From Photobacterium angustum (lineage in GTDB: Bacteria > Pseudomonadota > Gammaproteobacteria > Enterobacterales > Vibrionaceae), in assembly GCF_002954615.1 (NCBI RefSeq), contig NZ_MSCJ01000003.1:372001-436000 (forward strand): DNA of 64,000 nucleotides, written 5' to 3'. How positions within the stretch are numbered: position 1 is the stretch's first letter; each line of letters opens with the position of its first letter. A program made the translations under genes and the position numbers. Shown here piece after piece: positions 1 to 10,232 of the stretch. The notes below the pieces were generated by a model, which worked only from the letters and a program-made list of their open reading frames with translations, did no database searches and was not told the origin of the DNA.

Positions 1-2
1 GG

Positions 3-425
3 TCAGGCCAAGTGACATTAGAAATTATTCCTGAAGAATTAGGCTTTGCTATCGAAATTGGCGACATCGAATTGACAGAGTGTCAAATGATAAACGCATT
101 TACAGGGAGTAAGACTGAAAAAGCCAAATTTACCCGAGGGTATGGAATTAGCTTTGGCTTTTCAGAACGCAAAGCGATGTCGATGGCACTGGTTGATCGT
201 TCACTACAACATAAAGAGTACGATGAAGAGCCACAAGGTCCTGCTCAGGACGAAGAATTTGTTCTGTCACATGGCGATAATGTTGAAGCCTCCGGCTTTG
301 TTAGCCATTTGAAACTTCCTCACTATGTTGATTTTCAATCTGAACTTGAATTGATTCGAAAATTACAAAAAGAGTATGACGAACAACAGAGTGAAATCAT
401 CAAAGAGGGCCTTCATGATGTTTGA
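3..425 (+). CDS. phnI: PhnI, C-P lyase core subunit (C-terminal part, cut by window start)
   Basis: C-terminal ~140 residues of PhnI. With PhnG, H and L it makes the alpha-D-ribose 1-methylphosphonate 5-triphosphate intermediate from a phosphonate and ATP in the cytoplasm. The reading frame is open to the left edge, so the true start lies outside; the GTG at 12 is only an internal codon. Family-typical stretches are visible, such as FTRGYGISFGF, ERKAMSMALVDR, AQDEEFVLSH and HLKLPHYVDFQ. The stop overlaps the start of phnJ, as expected for a translationally coupled phn operon. Identification is from recognised sequence similarity to E. coli PhnI. Confidence 0.95.
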   Translation, partial: SGQVTLEIIPEELGFAIEIGDIELTECQMINAFTGSKTEKAKFTRGYGISFGFSERKAMSMALVDRSLQHKEYDEEPQGPAQDEEFVLSHGDNVEASGFVSHLKLPHYVDFQSELELIRKLQKEYDEQQSEIIKEGLHDV

Positions 426-1293
426 TTCAAACCAAACCGGTGGCTACAACTATGGCTACTTAGATGAGCAGACGAAAAGGATGATACGTCGAGCACTGCT
501 AAAAGCGATTGCGATACCGGGTTATCAAGTGCCGTTTGGTGGGCGAGAAATGCCGATGCCTTATGGCTGGGGTACGGGAGGTATTCAAATCACAGCGGCA
601 ATAATCGGACAGCAAGATGTGCTTAAAGTGATTGATCAGGGCGCTGACGATACGACCAATGCTGTTTCTATTCGCCAGTTCTTTAAAAAAGTGGCGGCGG
701 TTAAAACGACCGAAAAAACCAGTTATGCGAGCTTAATTCAAACACGTCATCGCATTCCTGAGAAACCGTTGAATGAAGGGCAGATATTGATATATCAAGT
801 TCCGATTCCTGAGCCATTACGTTTTATCGAGCCACGTGAAACAGAAACACGGAAAATGCATGAACTGGAAGAATATGGTGTGATGCATGTAAAACTGTAT
901 GAAGACATTGCACGATATGGCCATATTTCAACGTCTTACGCTTACCCTGTTGAAGTGAATGGTCGATATATTACTGATCCTTCTCCGATCCCCAAGTTCG
1001 ATAATCCTAAAATGCATCAAATGCCAGCTCTACAACTGTTTGGGGCTGGCCGAGAAAAGCGGATTTATGCCATTCCGCCTTATACCGATGTGAAAAGCCT
1101 CGATTTTGATGATTACCCTTTTGAAATTCAGCAGTGGGATGAACCATGCAGTATTTGTGGCTCGACGGATAGCTTCTTAGACGAAGTCGTAACCGACGAT
1201 CAAGGAGGGAGAATGTTTGTCTGTTCAGATACGGATTATTGCCGTGAACAACAAGCGCTGCAAAAGAGTAAGGAGACGACATTGTGTCTTTAA
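415..1293 (+). CDS. phnJ: PhnJ, radical SAM C-P lyase
   Basis: Catalytic subunit that breaks the C-P bond of ribose 1-methylphosphonate 5-phosphate by radical SAM chemistry. The 292-residue length and whole sequence match the family (DEQTKRMIRRA, GYQVPFGGREMPMPYGWG, EPLRFIEPRETETR). Cysteines near residues 245, 248, 270 and 276 have the same 3-22-6 spacing as E. coli Cys241/244/266/272. In E. coli the first three bind the 4Fe-4S cluster and the last is the proposed thiyl-radical residue. I chose ATG 415 (ATG 418 is equally possible) because the GAGG at 404-407 is well placed and homologues begin just before the GGYNYGYLDEQ-like stretch. The start overlaps the phnI stop and the end overlaps phnK. 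Confidence 0.96.
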   Translation: MMFDSNQTGGYNYGYLDEQTKRMIRRALLKAIAIPGYQVPFGGREMPMPYGWGTGGIQITAAIIGQQDVLKVIDQGADDTTNAVSIRQFFKKVAAVKTTEKTSYASLIQTRHRIPEKPLNEGQILIYQVPIPEPLRFIEPRETETRKMHELEEYGVMHVKLYEDIARYGHISTSYAYPVEVNGRYITDPSPIPKFDNPKMHQMPALQLFGAGREKRIYAIPPYTDVKSLDFDDYPFEIQQWDEPCSICGSTDSFLDEVVTDDQGGRMFVCSDTDYCREQQALQKSKETTLCL

Positions 1294-2117
1294 TGGATGT
1301 TGAAAATAGTCGGAATGAGGCGGTTGTTAATCAAACCAGTGAGGAATTACAACCTCTGCTTAAAGTGACGCAGCTGACGAAATTGTATCAAGCTGAGAAA
1401 GGCTGCCAAGAGATCGATTTTGAACTTTGGCCAGGTGAAGTATTGGGGATCGTTGGGGAATCAGGCTCGGGGAAAAGTACCTTACTCCGGGTTCTATCAG
1501 GCCGTGAAGTACCTGATAGTGGCGATGTTCAGTATCAAATTGACGCCAATCATAGTGTTAGCTTGTTTGGTTTGTCTGAAAGTGAACGTCGTCGTTTGTT
1601 GCGTACAGAGTGGGGAGTGGTACATCAGCATCCTATGGACGGTCTTCGTTCTAGAGTGTCTGCTGGTGGCAATATTGGCGAACGTTTAATGGCTGTTGGT
1701 AACAGACATTACGGTGATATTAGAGCACAAGCGATTGATTGGCTTGGGCAAGTTGAAATCCCCTTAGACCGAATTGATGATATGCCTATTACGTTCTCTG
1801 GCGGTATGCAACAACGCTTACAAATAGCACGAAATTTAGTGACTCATCCAAAGTTGGTATTTATGGATGAACCAACAGGTGGACTAGATGTATCTGTGCA
1901 AGCCCGACTCCTTGATTTGATTAGAAATTTAGTTGTTGATTTAGGGTTGTCTGTCGTCATTGTAACGCATGATCTTGCCGTTGCTCGTTTGCTTGCTCAT
2001 CGATTAATCGTGATGAAAGAAAGCCGCATTGTTGAAACTGGGTTAACTGATCAAGTGTTAGATGATCCACAGCATCCTTACACGCAATTACTCGTTTCAT
2101 CGGTATTACAAGGATAA
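1284..2117 (+). CDS. phnK: PhnK, ABC-type ATPase of the C-P lyase complex
   Basis: ABC ATPase subunit that docks on the PhnGHIJ core. It is not a transporter ATPase in the studied E. coli complex. Walker A is GESGSGKST, the signature is SGGMQQR, and Walker B is [10 protein letters not shown], all in one ~277-residue nucleotide-binding domain. The GTG at 1284 is preferred over the in-frame ATG at 1293 because AGGAG at 1271-1275 is 8 nt before the GTG and too far from the ATG. It overlaps the last 10 bases of phnJ and is followed 5 bp later by phnL. Confidence 0.94.
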   Translation: MSLMDVENSRNEAVVNQTSEELQPLLKVTQLTKLYQAEKGCQEIDFELWPGEVLGIVGESGSGKSTLLRVLSGREVPDSGDVQYQIDANHSVSLFGLSESERRRLLRTEWGVVHQHPMDGLRSRVSAGGNIGERLMAVGNRHYGDIRAQAIDWLGQVEIPLDRIDDMPITFSGGMQQRLQIARNLVTHPKLVFMDEPTGGLDVSVQARLLDLIRNLVVDLGLSVVIVTHDLAVARLLAHRLIVMKESRIVETGLTDQVLDDPQHPYTQLLVSSVLQG

Positions 2118-2122
2118 GAAGT

Positions 2123-2857
2123 ATGATGAATACTCACAATAACAAAGTAATGCTTCGAGTTGAAAACATCAGCAAAACGTTCGTATTGCACAATCAAAGT
2201 AGCGCGCGAATATCTGTTCTTGAGAACAGCAGTTTTCAGGTGGAAAGTGGTGAATGTGTGGTGTTACTAGGGCATTCAGGCTCGGGTAAAAGTACGCTTC
2301 TTAAAGCGCTCTACGCCAATTATTTAGTCGATGATGGGCACATTCTTGTTCGTAAAAATCAAAATAATAATGACTGGGTAGATCTCGCCAATACGACACC
2401 TAAATCGATTCTTGAGGTAAGAAAGCATACCGTAGGTTGGGTGAGTCAATTTTTACGGGTTATTCCTCGCATCAGTGCATTAGATGTGGTCAGCCAGCCT
2501 TTGATTGATTTAGGTGTCGATAAAGATGAGGCGCGTGAAAAAGCACAAGTCCTCCTCCGTCGGTTAAATGTACCTGAAGCACTTTGGCACCTTGCCCCAG
2601 CGACGTTTTCTGGTGGAGAGCAGCAACGCGTTAATATCGCTCGAGGGTTTATTGTTGAATCGCCTATTCTATTACTTGATGAACCTACCGCGTCATTGGA
2701 CGAGAAAAACTGCCAAGTTGTTGTCGAGTTAATTTCAGAAGCTAAGCATCGAGGTGCCGCGATTGTTGGTATTTTCCACGATGAGTCAGTTCGTAAACGC
2801 GTAGCGGATAAGATTTACGATATGTCCACGGCACAATTGAGTGAAATTGATCATTAG
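2123..2857 (+). CDS. phnL: PhnL, ABC-type ATPase of the C-P lyase pathway
   Basis: ABC ATPase of 244 residues needed for the first step of C-P lyase action, the PhnGHIL reaction. Walker A (GHSGSGKST), signature (FSGGEQQR) and Walker B ([12 protein letters not shown]) are intact. It follows phnK by 5 bp, with a purine-rich Shine-Dalgarno overlapping the end of phnK. ATG 2123 and ATG 2126 are both possible starts. PhnK and PhnL are told apart by order and by their similarity to the E. coli proteins. Confidence 0.93.
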   Translation: MMNTHNNKVMLRVENISKTFVLHNQSSARISVLENSSFQVESGECVVLLGHSGSGKSTLLKALYANYLVDDGHILVRKNQNNNDWVDLANTTPKSILEVRKHTVGWVSQFLRVIPRISALDVVSQPLIDLGVDKDEAREKAQVLLRRLNVPEALWHLAPATFSGGEQQRVNIARGFIVESPILLLDEPTASLDEKNCQVVVELISEAKHRGAAIVGIFHDESVRKRVADKIYDMSTAQLSEIDH

Positions 2858-2867
2858 AAAGGAAGTC

Positions 2868-4007
2868 ATGATGATTATTACCAATGTACAACTGGTATTA
2901 GAAAATGAAGTTATTAATGGTTCGATTGAAATCAAGGATGGTTTGATTCGATCAATGTCGGACTCAAGTAGCCAGCGACCAGAAGCGATTAATGCAAATC
3001 AAAGTTTCTTAATGCCGGGCCTTATTGAGCTTCATACCGATAATTTAGAAAAATACTTTACCCCAAGACCGAAAGTCAATTGGCCTGCATTGTCAGCAAT
3101 GGCAGCGCATGATGCTCAGCTAATTGGCTCTGGTATTACGACTGTTTTAGATGCAATTGCGGTTGGTGATGTACGCGATGGAGGACACCGACAGGAAAAT
3201 CTCGACAAAATGATTGATACCATCATCGAAAGTGGAAAGTTGGGGTTAAATAGGGCCGAGCATTTTGTGCATATACGATGTGAGTTACCGCACTCAGGGA
3301 CAGTGGAATTGGCCGAAAAATATCTCGACTTAGAGCAGATCCACATGGTGTCGTTAATGGATCATTCTCCCGGCCAACGTCAGTTTGTCAATATCAACAA
3401 ATACAATGAATACTACCAAGGTAAATACAACCTAAGTGATCAACAAATGGCAGAGTTTGAGCAATACCAGCGAGCTCAGTCTTTACAGTGGTCAGGGGCT
3501 AATCGAAAAGCGATAGCCAAATTGTGTCGTGAAAAACACATACCTTTAGCGAGTCATGATGATGCAACGTCAGTACACGTTGAAGAATCACATTCACTAG
3601 GAATGGTATTAGCTGAGTTTCCGACGACGGTTGAAGCCGCTCAACGATCTCATGAGCTTGGATTAAAAGTGATGATGGGAGCACCGAACGTTGTACGTGG
3701 CGGCTCGCACTCAGGAAATATTGCGGCACATGAATTAGCAACACTTGGTGTATTGGATGTGCTGTCGTCTGATTATTTTCCTAGCAGTTTGCTTGATGCT
3801 GTTTTTAAGTTAGCAAGCGATGAACGTAATGCACTTGATTTAGCATCATCGACGCGCCTAGCAACGGCTCATCCAGCGGCTGCACTCAACTTGACGGATA
3901 GAGGGTCTGTAAAAGAAGGGTTGAGAGCTGACTTAATGCTTGTAGGTCGTAAAGCCAATCAAGCCGTGATTCAACAAGTATGGCGACAAGGCAATCGCGT
4001 TTTCTAA
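2868..4007 (+). CDS. phnM: PhnM, alpha-D-ribose 1-methylphosphonate 5-triphosphate diphosphatase
   Basis: Amidohydrolase-fold enzyme that removes pyrophosphate from the PhnGHIL product to give ribose 1-methylphosphonate 5-phosphate, the PhnJ substrate. Family sequences are clear: PGLIELHTDNLEK with the metal-binding His, DAIAIGDVRDGG-like DAIAVGDVRDGG, SLMDHSPGQRQF, SHDDAT and MGAPNVVRGGSHSGN. The protein is ~379 residues, as in E. coli. The frame is open to 2841, but ATG 2868 or 2871 follows AAGGAAG at 2859-2865 and matches the known N-terminus (MIITNVQLVLENEV), so the longer form is rejected. It lies 10 bp after phnL. Confidence 0.95.
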   Translation: MMIITNVQLVLENEVINGSIEIKDGLIRSMSDSSSQRPEAINANQSFLMPGLIELHTDNLEKYFTPRPKVNWPALSAMAAHDAQLIGSGITTVLDAIAVGDVRDGGHRQENLDKMIDTIIESGKLGLNRAEHFVHIRCELPHSGTVELAEKYLDLEQIHMVSLMDHSPGQRQFVNINKYNEYYQGKYNLSDQQMAEFEQYQRAQSLQWSGANRKAIAKLCREKHIPLASHDDATSVHVEESHSLGMVLAEFPTTVEAAQRSHELGLKVMMGAPNVVRGGSHSGNIAAHELATLGVLDVLSSDYFPSSLLDAVFKLASDERNALDLASSTRLATAHPAAALNLTDRGSVKEGLRADLMLVGRKANQAVIQQVWRQGNRVF

Positions 4008-4017
4008 AGGAGAAACA

Positions 4018-4596
4018 GTGTTGGCTAGGTTGTTCTATGTATTAGGTGCATCGGGGGCGGGCAAAGATTCTCTTATCAATGCGGTTCGAGAAAGTTTAAG
4101 TGAGCGATTGATGATCGCACATCGATATATTACTCGACCTGCATTTATGGGGAACGAAAATCATATCGCGCTATTAGACACCGAATTTGATTTACGTATT
4201 CATCGTGGGTTATTTGTCATGCACTGGCAGGCGAATGGCTGTCGATATGGCGTTGGCAATGAAGTGGATGATTGGCTCAATAAGGGATTGGATGTCATGG
4301 TTAATGGCTCCAGAGCTTATTTAGAAACCGCCAAGGCACGATTTGGTGAACAACTTCAAGTGGTGTGGATCTCAGTCAGCCCTGAAGTTCTAGAGCAACG
4401 GTTACAGCTTCGAGGGCGAGAAAGTGAAGATGAGATAACACAACGTTTGGAGCGAGCAGTGGCTTATGACGCTGTAAGACCACCATGTGCAATTGTGGTT
4501 GATAATAGTGGCTCTCTTCAAAGCAGTACAGAGCAGTTTCTTGCTCAGATGAAATATGCCGTGTACGAGTCTCAATCAAAAAGCGTAGTGGGTTAA
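4018..4596 (+). CDS. phnN: PhnN, ribose 1,5-bisphosphate phosphokinase
   Basis: Kinase that turns ribose 1,5-bisphosphate into PRPP, returning the sugar of the C-P lyase pathway to nucleotide metabolism. The 192-residue protein has a guanylate-kinase-like fold with a P-loop GASGAGKD near the N-terminus and the downstream HRYITRPA stretch typical of PhnN. The start is GTG, 5 nt after AAAGGAG (4006-4012). It is followed 2 bp later by phnP. No phnO acetyltransferase lies between phnN and phnP, unlike E. coli. Confidence 0.92.
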   Translation: MLARLFYVLGASGAGKDSLINAVRESLSERLMIAHRYITRPAFMGNENHIALLDTEFDLRIHRGLFVMHWQANGCRYGVGNEVDDWLNKGLDVMVNGSRAYLETAKARFGEQLQVVWISVSPEVLEQRLQLRGRESEDEITQRLERAVAYDAVRPPCAIVVDNSGSLQSSTEQFLAQMKYAVYESQSKSVVG

Positions 4597-4598
4597 TT

Positions 4599-5366
4599 AT
4601 GTTATCACTGACATTACTCGGCACAGGTGCCGCTGGTGGTGTTCCCCTATATGGTTGTCATTGCTCTGCATGTGAGGCTGCAACCCATGATCATAATCTC
4701 GAAAGAAAACCCTGTTCGGCGATGATTGAGTGGGGAGATGAGCAGAATAAAAAGCGTTTGCTCATTGATGCAGGCATTATGGATCTTCATAAGCGTTTTT
4801 CAGTTGGCTCATATATTGGCTTTTTGCTCACTCATTTTCATGTAGATCATGTTCAAGGCTTGTTCCATCTGCGTTGGGGAAATGGCGCTTTAATTCCTGT
4901 CTGGTGCCCTAATGATCCTTTAGGTTGCGCTGATCTACTGAAACATTCTGGCTGTTTAGATTTTCGTTCGTATCTTCATCATGGAGTACCTTTTAATGTC
5001 GAAGGATTGAAAATCACACCACTCTCGATGCAACACTCCAAACCTACGTTTGGGTATTTGTTTGAGTTTGATGGAAATACCGTCGCTTACTTAACAGATA
5101 CCGATGGTTTACCTCTTGAGACTGAGCAGTATTTATTGTCAGTAAATAAACTTGATGCATTAGTGCTAGATTGCTCTTTTCCACCGGCATTAGAACGAGG
5201 TAATCATAGCGATATTGATACAGCCTTTGATGTTTATGAGCGCCTACTACCAAAGCAATTTATCATTACCCATATAGGACATGAATTAGATTGTTGGCTG
5301 CAAGATAACCAAGTCCCTAGCTCGTTAGTTATTGGTTGTGATGGGCACAAAGTGGATTTGATTTAA
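4599..5366 (+). CDS. phnP: PhnP, 5-phospho-ribosyl 1,2-cyclic phosphate phosphodiesterase
   Basis: Metallo-beta-lactamase-fold phosphodiesterase that opens the cyclic ribose phosphate released by PhnJ, feeding PhnN. The metal motif THFHVDHVQG is present, and an N-terminal Cys-rich stretch (YGCHCSAC) fits the extra zinc site of PhnP. 255 residues is the normal length. It is the last gene of the phn operon here. I see no clear intrinsic terminator directly after it. The 258 bp that follow (5367-5624) hold nothing I can support. Confidence 0.94.
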   Translation: MLSLTLLGTGAAGGVPLYGCHCSACEAATHDHNLERKPCSAMIEWGDEQNKKRLLIDAGIMDLHKRFSVGSYIGFLLTHFHVDHVQGLFHLRWGNGALIPVWCPNDPLGCADLLKHSGCLDFRSYLHHGVPFNVEGLKITPLSMQHSKPTFGYLFEFDGNTVAYLTDTDGLPLETEQYLLSVNKLDALVLDCSFPPALERGNHSDIDTAFDVYERLLPKQFIITHIGHELDCWLQDNQVPSSLVIGCDGHKVDLI

Positions 5367-5624
5367 GTGGTTGATTAATAAATTATATCATAGTTTTTTA
5401 TATTGATTTTTTGTATCACGGTTATCTAGTCAGACTATTGCTTAATATAGTGAAGATTTCGAACAATATATAAGATGGAAGAGGAAGAAGAAGGGGGGAA
5501 TCTTTTGACCGTGAATGTCATGCATACAGAATTTACGAAAAAGAGATAAGCGACTTAAGAGTTATAAAATGATGATTACCTGCTTTTGCTGGATGTTGAT
5601 CTCATAATGACATTGTTGCTGTTA

Positions 5625-5652
5625 GGAAAAAGTGGCCCCTTAAGAGCCACTT
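5625..5652 (-). terminator. Intrinsic terminator after tpx
   Basis: Read on the minus strand, a 7-bp stem (AAGTGGC paired with GCCACTT, 8- to 9-nt loop) is followed by a run of T. It sits 12 bp past the tpx stop. Confidence 0.75.
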
Positions 5653-5663
5653 CAATTTTTATC

Positions 5664-6167
5664 TTATTTTTGTAGCGCTGCGATTGCTGCGTCGTAGTTA
5701 GGCTCATCAGTAATTTCTGCTACAAGTTCAGCATGGATCACAAGACCTTCCTCGTTTAGTACAACAACGGCACGAGTAGCTAAATCACGAAGTGCGCCTT
5801 CAGCTAGTTTAACGCCGTATGCTTCTGCAAATTCAGGGCTACGGAATAGAGAAGCAGTTTTAACGTTCTCAATACCTTCTGCTTCACAGAAACGACCTGT
5901 AGCGAAAGGCAAGTCAGCAGAGATACATAGCACAACTGTATTTTCAGTGTTTGCTGCTTTTTGATTAAATGCTTTCACACCAAGTGCACAAACCGGTGTA
6001 TCGATGCTTGGGAAGATATTTAAAACAACTTTTTTACCTTTTACTGAATCAAGTGTGATGTCAGAAAGATCAGCGCCGCAAAGCGTAAATGCTGGTGCTT
6101 GAGTACCTACAACTGGGAATGTACCTGCAAGTTGAACAGGTGAGCCTTGGAATGTTACTTGAGTCAT
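5664..6167 (-). CDS. tpx: Thiol peroxidase Tpx (2-Cys peroxiredoxin)
   Basis: Reduces hydrogen peroxide and organic hydroperoxides with electrons from thioredoxin. The 167-residue protein has the peroxidatic Cys at about residue 60 in SIDTPVC and the resolving Cys at about residue 94 in ATGRFC, matching Cys61/Cys95 of E. coli Tpx. The start ATG has AAAGGAAAG just upstream on the minus strand. It is a single-gene unit with its own terminator, convergent with phnP and divergent from the chemoreceptor gene. Confidence 0.97.
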   Translation of the reverse strand: MTQVTFQGSPVQLAGTFPVVGTQAPAFTLCGADLSDITLDSVKGKKVVLNIFPSIDTPVCALGVKAFNQKAANTENTVVLCISADLPFATGRFCEAEGIENVKTASLFRSPEFAEAYGVKLAEGALRDLATRAVVVLNEEGLVIHAELVAEITDEPNYDAAIAALQK

Positions 6168-6598
6168 TTTTTACTTTCCTTTTATATGGCACGTGAATGA
6201 CGTGCAACTTTTTATTCACACACTATATACACAAAGGAATAAATTAATAGTAATTAATGGCATATTTAACCAAGGTCATACCACTGGGTTATTTCTTTTT
6301 CTTTTCAGATACTTTTACATTATGGGTAAGAACGATTATTTAATCGCCTAACTCAAAAATAAATCGTGATGGTGACTTAATTGCTTTGTTGTAAGTACAT
6401 AAGAAGTCGCTCTTTGTTAAAATTGTGATAACAGCACAAGTTTGAGCGAGTTTGTTAAAGTTGTTGCGACTTTTACAGATAACGTAACTGAATGGTTATT
6501 TCTCGTATTGCGAGATGAAATATTCAGTTCGAGCTATCAATGATGAGATTTACAAATTTTGTTGATAGAGATTCACAACTTGCGTTGAGACAATAATA
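6168..6598. other. Divergent intergenic region between tpx and the chemoreceptor
   Basis: 431 bp with no supportable ORF. It must hold the promoters of both flanking genes. I could not assign operators with confidence. Confidence 0.5.
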
Positions 6599-8158
6599 AT
6601 GAAAAAAATAATCCTATTAGCCGTTTGTGCCATGTTTGGCATTGCCGTTATGGCGAGTATGGCGTCGACCTACTTTATATCTAGCCAAAAGATAGACAAT
6701 ATCATCCTCGATAAATCTCAAGTACAGGCGGAATTCTTAGCCAAAAATGCAGGGTATATTCTAGAAAATTCCGCCACCCCTAAAAAAGATCTTCAAGCAT
6801 TAGTTGATGATTTGAAACAGCGATCTGATGTTAGCTATGCGATTGTTATCGATAATAATGTTACAGCCGTTGCACATAGCGATAAGCAAAAGCTAAACAA
6901 AAAGTATGATGATGCGTATACCGTAGACGGCGCGACAAAAGGTGTAGAACAATATTCAAAATGGTATGCCGACGTACAAAAGGTATGGGTGTTCGACATT
7001 ATGGCGCCAATCTATGTGAATGGTCAGCTTTACGGCACATTTGATATTGGCATTCCCATTACCGAAGTAAGCCAAGCCACCAATGGCATTATCACTTACC
7101 AACTAGGTTCGATGATTGTGATCTTCGTACTTTGTTTAATTGTGCTATCTCTATTGCTTAATAAATTAATGCGCCCACTATCGGTACTTAAAGATGCATT
7201 GCATGATATCTCGCAAGGTGATGGTGATTTAACGGTGCGCTTACCAATAAAAGGTAATGACGAAGTTGCCCAGATCTCATCAGCGTTTAATGTATTTGTT
7301 GAAAAAGTACATGGCATTATTTCCCAAGTGGTGAATTCTGGCGAGGAACTAAATGGTTCTGCCATTGCACTACGTGAACAGTCACAGCAAGCACTCGCGA
7401 GAGGACAAGAGCAAAATGAACAAACCATGCTAGTTGTGACATCAATGAATGAAATGATTGCCACGGTTAATGAAATTGCGTCCAACGCCGCGAACGCCGC
7501 AGATGCAGCAAGCATGGCAACCAATGAAACCCAAGAAGGGTATAAAACGCTACAACGAACAACAACGGCCATCTCTAACCTTGAAAATGAGATGAACAGT
7601 ACTTCAAATATCATTGTTAGCTTGGCGGATAATACGCAATCTATAGGTACGATTCTTGAAGTAATACGTGGGATCTCAGAGCAAACCAATTTACTGGCAT
7701 TGAATGCTGCGATTGAAGCAGCAAGGGCGGGTGATGCTGGGCGCGGGTTTGCAGTTGTTGCCGATGAAGTACGTAATCTTGCGACGAAAACAGCCCAATC
7801 AACAGATGAAATCGATGCCATGATCCACCAGTTACAAACAGAAGCCCAGAGCGCGGTAGGCTCAATGAGTAACAGTAAGGCACTGATTAACGAAGGGGCA
7901 ACCGAAACAGAACATGCGCGACAAGCACTTGAATCAATCTCACAGCAAGTAACCACTATTCTAGATATGAATACTCAAGTGGCGACAGCAACTGAGCAGC
8001 AATCAACAGTGGCGAATGAGATCAACTTGAATATGGATACGGTGAGTCATTTAGTTAAACTTGGTTTGAACGCCAGTGAACAATTAGAGGCATCCAGCCA
8101 GCAGCTAGCAGACTTATCGCAAACGCTTGATAAGCATGTAGGGACATTCAAAATATAA
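6599..8158 (+). CDS. Methyl-accepting chemotaxis protein
   Basis: Membrane chemoreceptor of 519 residues. Predicted layout: TM1 at about 5-23, a periplasmic sensor of ~140 residues (single-Cache-like by size, ligand unknown), TM2 at about 166-188, HAMP to about 243, then the signalling coiled coil. The conserved hairpin tip that contacts CheA/CheW is present around residues 358-385 ([18 protein letters not shown], then [15 protein letters not shown]). No neighbouring chemotaxis or metabolic gene hints at the ligand. A strong terminator follows, so it is monocistronic. The C-terminus lacks an obvious CheR-binding pentapeptide. Confidence 0.93.
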   Translation: MKKIILLAVCAMFGIAVMASMASTYFISSQKIDNIILDKSQVQAEFLAKNAGYILENSATPKKDLQALVDDLKQRSDVSYAIVIDNNVTAVAHSDKQKLNKKYDDAYTVDGATKGVEQYSKWYADVQKVWVFDIMAPIYVNGQLYGTFDIGIPITEVSQATNGIITYQLGSMIVIFVLCLIVLSLLLNKLMRPLSVLKDALHDISQGDGDLTVRLPIKGNDEVAQISSAFNVFVEKVHGIISQVVNSGEELNGSAIALREQSQQALARGQEQNEQTMLVVTSMNEMIATVNEIASNAANAADAASMATNETQEGYKTLQRTTTAISNLENEMNSTSNIIVSLADNTQSIGTILEVIRGISEQTNLLALNAAIEAARAGDAGRGFAVVADEVRNLATKTAQSTDEIDAMIHQLQTEAQSAVGSMSNSKALINEGATETEHARQALESISQQVTTILDMNTQVATATEQQSTVANEINLNMDTVSHLVKLGLNASEQLEASSQQLADLSQTLDKHVGTFKI

Positions 8159-8191
8159 TAATGATGTTCGGAAAAAGGCGACGTTAGAGCT

Positions 8192-8226
8192 AATGCCATT
8201 TGTGAAAAGCGAATGGCATTTCTTTT
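8192..8226 (+). terminator. Intrinsic terminator after the chemoreceptor gene
   Basis: Perfect 9-bp stem (AATGCCATT with AATGGCATT, 11-nt loop) followed by TCTTTTT. Confidence 0.85.
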
Positions 8227-8378
8227 TCTGTAATCTAGATACCTGATAAAGGATGCTTTTAGAATAATGCTTAAACATTATTAAAACCTTAGCAAAATTA
8301 GAATATTACTGAAATTTCAATCGTGAATATCAATAACTTACAGTATGATAAATTCACCTTGTTTTCAGAGCTATCATC

Positions 8379-10103
8379 ATGTCTAAAACCATTGATTTCT
8401 ATCACCAAAATGCACAAAGCCTGAGTGAGCAATATCAGTCGTTGACCTTTGAGCAAGTACATAAAAATTGGCAAGCGCATTGGCCTGTCAGTTCATCGAA
8501 AGATGCCTTAAAAGTGCTTGATATTGGCGCAGGAGCAGGACGTGATGCGCTATGGTTTGCGGAGCATCATTGTGATGTCTATGCAATAGAGCCAGCACAA
8601 GCATTACGAGAACAAGGTGAAAAATATACTCGGCAGTATGATGATAAAATCACTTGGCTTGATGATCAGCTACCCGAGCTACACAGTATTGTAGAGCTTG
8701 GTATTCGCTTTGATTGTATTTTGTTATCTGCGGTCTGGATGCACCTCTCTTCTTGTGCGCGTGAGCGAGCATTTCGCAAATTATCTAACCTATTGGCACC
8801 GAGTGGAAAGCTAGTGATCTCACTGCGTTATGGTGATTTTTCTGATTCTCGCAAAGCCTATGATGTCAGTGTTGAAGAACTGGAACAATTAGCCAATAAA
8901 CATGCCTTACAAGTTAACTTCATTTCTGAACATGATGCCGATGAATTAGGTCGTAGCAGTGTGCAATGGCAAACCGTGGTGATGCAGTTGCCTGATGATG
9001 GTACGGGTGATCTGATCAAGGTTAGGCAGATCATTGTTAATGATGCTAAGTCTGCCACGTACAAGCTTGCGTTACTTCGTACTCTTCTTCATATTGCTGA
9101 CGCCCATCCCGGTGCTGTTCTCAGCCGTGAAGATAATAAAGTTCGATTGCCATTGGGCTTAGTGGCACTTTATTGGATACGACAATTTAAACGCTTAATC
9201 GATATTGATATTGATGGCTTTGGTATCCAACAAAGTAGCGACAGTAAAAAAGGCTTAGGCTTTGTAAAAGAGCAAGGCTGGAAAAAACTGACACACCTTA
9301 GTGCAGATGATTTATCTATTGGGGCGATGTTTACGGGTGATGAAGCTAAAGCACTCCAAACAGCGATCCGAGATAGTTTGAAAACAATTCAAGATGGCCC
9401 TGTTACGTTTATTTATCAGGGGGATAAAAATAATACGTTATTTCAAATGGAGCGTGAAAAAGTACGTACAGCAGATTGCTTTGTACTTGAACTAGAAGCG
9501 TTAGCTGAATTTGGCTATTTCGTGCTAGACGAAAGTTTGTGGGAGTGTCTGCGATTATACAGTAGCTGGATAGAGCCATTAGTCGTGAATCAATGGATAG
9601 CGGAAATGCGTCGTTATAAGTTAAATGAAGCGCGAGATATTCCGCTACAAACTTATTACGACTGTCTAAAATGGATTGATGAAAGTCATGACACTCGAGG
9701 TGTACGCCAGAAGATTATTGCTTTACAGCAAACCGGTGTAGAACTGGAAAGTGTATGGAGTGGTAAACGCTTACAGCCTGATTATCAGGTAGATCATTGC
9801 TTACCGTTTGCTTATTGGCCGAATAATGATAAGTGGAATTTATTGCCTGCCAGTAAAAATGAGAATAACCAAAAAAGGGCGCGAGTGCCGACAAGACGCC
9901 GTTTAATTGATTCGAGAGAGCGTATCGTTAATTGGTGGCAAGTAGCATGGCAAACAGAGCAAGAGCAAAAACGTTTTTTTGATGAAGCCGTATTATCACT
10001 GCCTCATTTACCGTTAGCATGTCGTAACTTTGATGATGTTTTTGAAGCGATGGGTTTGCAAGTTAATGGTGTTAAAAGTCGTTTGCTGGTCGGCGAGTGG
10101 TAA
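8379..10103 (+). CDS. Fusion of a class I SAM methyltransferase and an HNH endonuclease domain
   Basis: 574 residues with two recognisable ends. Residues ~1-170 look like a class I small-molecule-type methyltransferase: the SAM motif LDIGAGAGRDALWFA is near residue 45, followed by an acidic strand (VYAIEP). There is no NPPY-type motif of DNA amino-methyltransferases. The C-terminal ~110 residues carry an HNH-type pattern: VDHCLPFAYW near residue 470, then WNLLPASKNENNQK. The ~300 residues between have no motif I know. The ATG at 8379 starts at a consistent position before the methyltransferase. What it acts on is unknown; a defence or nucleic-acid-modification role is inference. A fused regulator of unknown use is also possible. 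Confidence 0.7.
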   Translation: MSKTIDFYHQNAQSLSEQYQSLTFEQVHKNWQAHWPVSSSKDALKVLDIGAGAGRDALWFAEHHCDVYAIEPAQALREQGEKYTRQYDDKITWLDDQLPELHSIVELGIRFDCILLSAVWMHLSSCARERAFRKLSNLLAPSGKLVISLRYGDFSDSRKAYDVSVEELEQLANKHALQVNFISEHDADELGRSSVQWQTVVMQLPDDGTGDLIKVRQIIVNDAKSATYKLALLRTLLHIADAHPGAVLSREDNKVRLPLGLVALYWIRQFKRLIDIDIDGFGIQQSSDSKKGLGFVKEQGWKKLTHLSADDLSIGAMFTGDEAKALQTAIRDSLKTIQDGPVTFIYQGDKNNTLFQMEREKVRTADCFVLELEALAEFGYFVLDESLWECLRLYSSWIEPLVVNQWIAEMRRYKLNEARDIPLQTYYDCLKWIDESHDTRGVRQKIIALQQTGVELESVWSGKRLQPDYQVDHCLPFAYWPNNDKWNLLPASKNENNQKRARVPTRRRLIDSRERIVNWWQVAWQTEQEQKRFFDEAVLSLPHLPLACRNFDDVFEAMGLQVNGVKSRLLVGEW

Positions 10104-10232
10104 AACTTATGGATATAAGTATTAACTTTGAGTTAGCTAAATGATCAATGAGCTTAATGGGAATTTTATCTAACTTACCTAGAAAAAACGTCATTTTAAA
10201 TAATTGCTCTATAACTGCTTTAGGAAGATACC

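Noticed and set aside
7096..7956. Long antisense open frame inside the chemoreceptor gene
   Set aside because: Shadow of the strongly biased coding frame on the other strand; Ser/Ala-rich and without known motifs.
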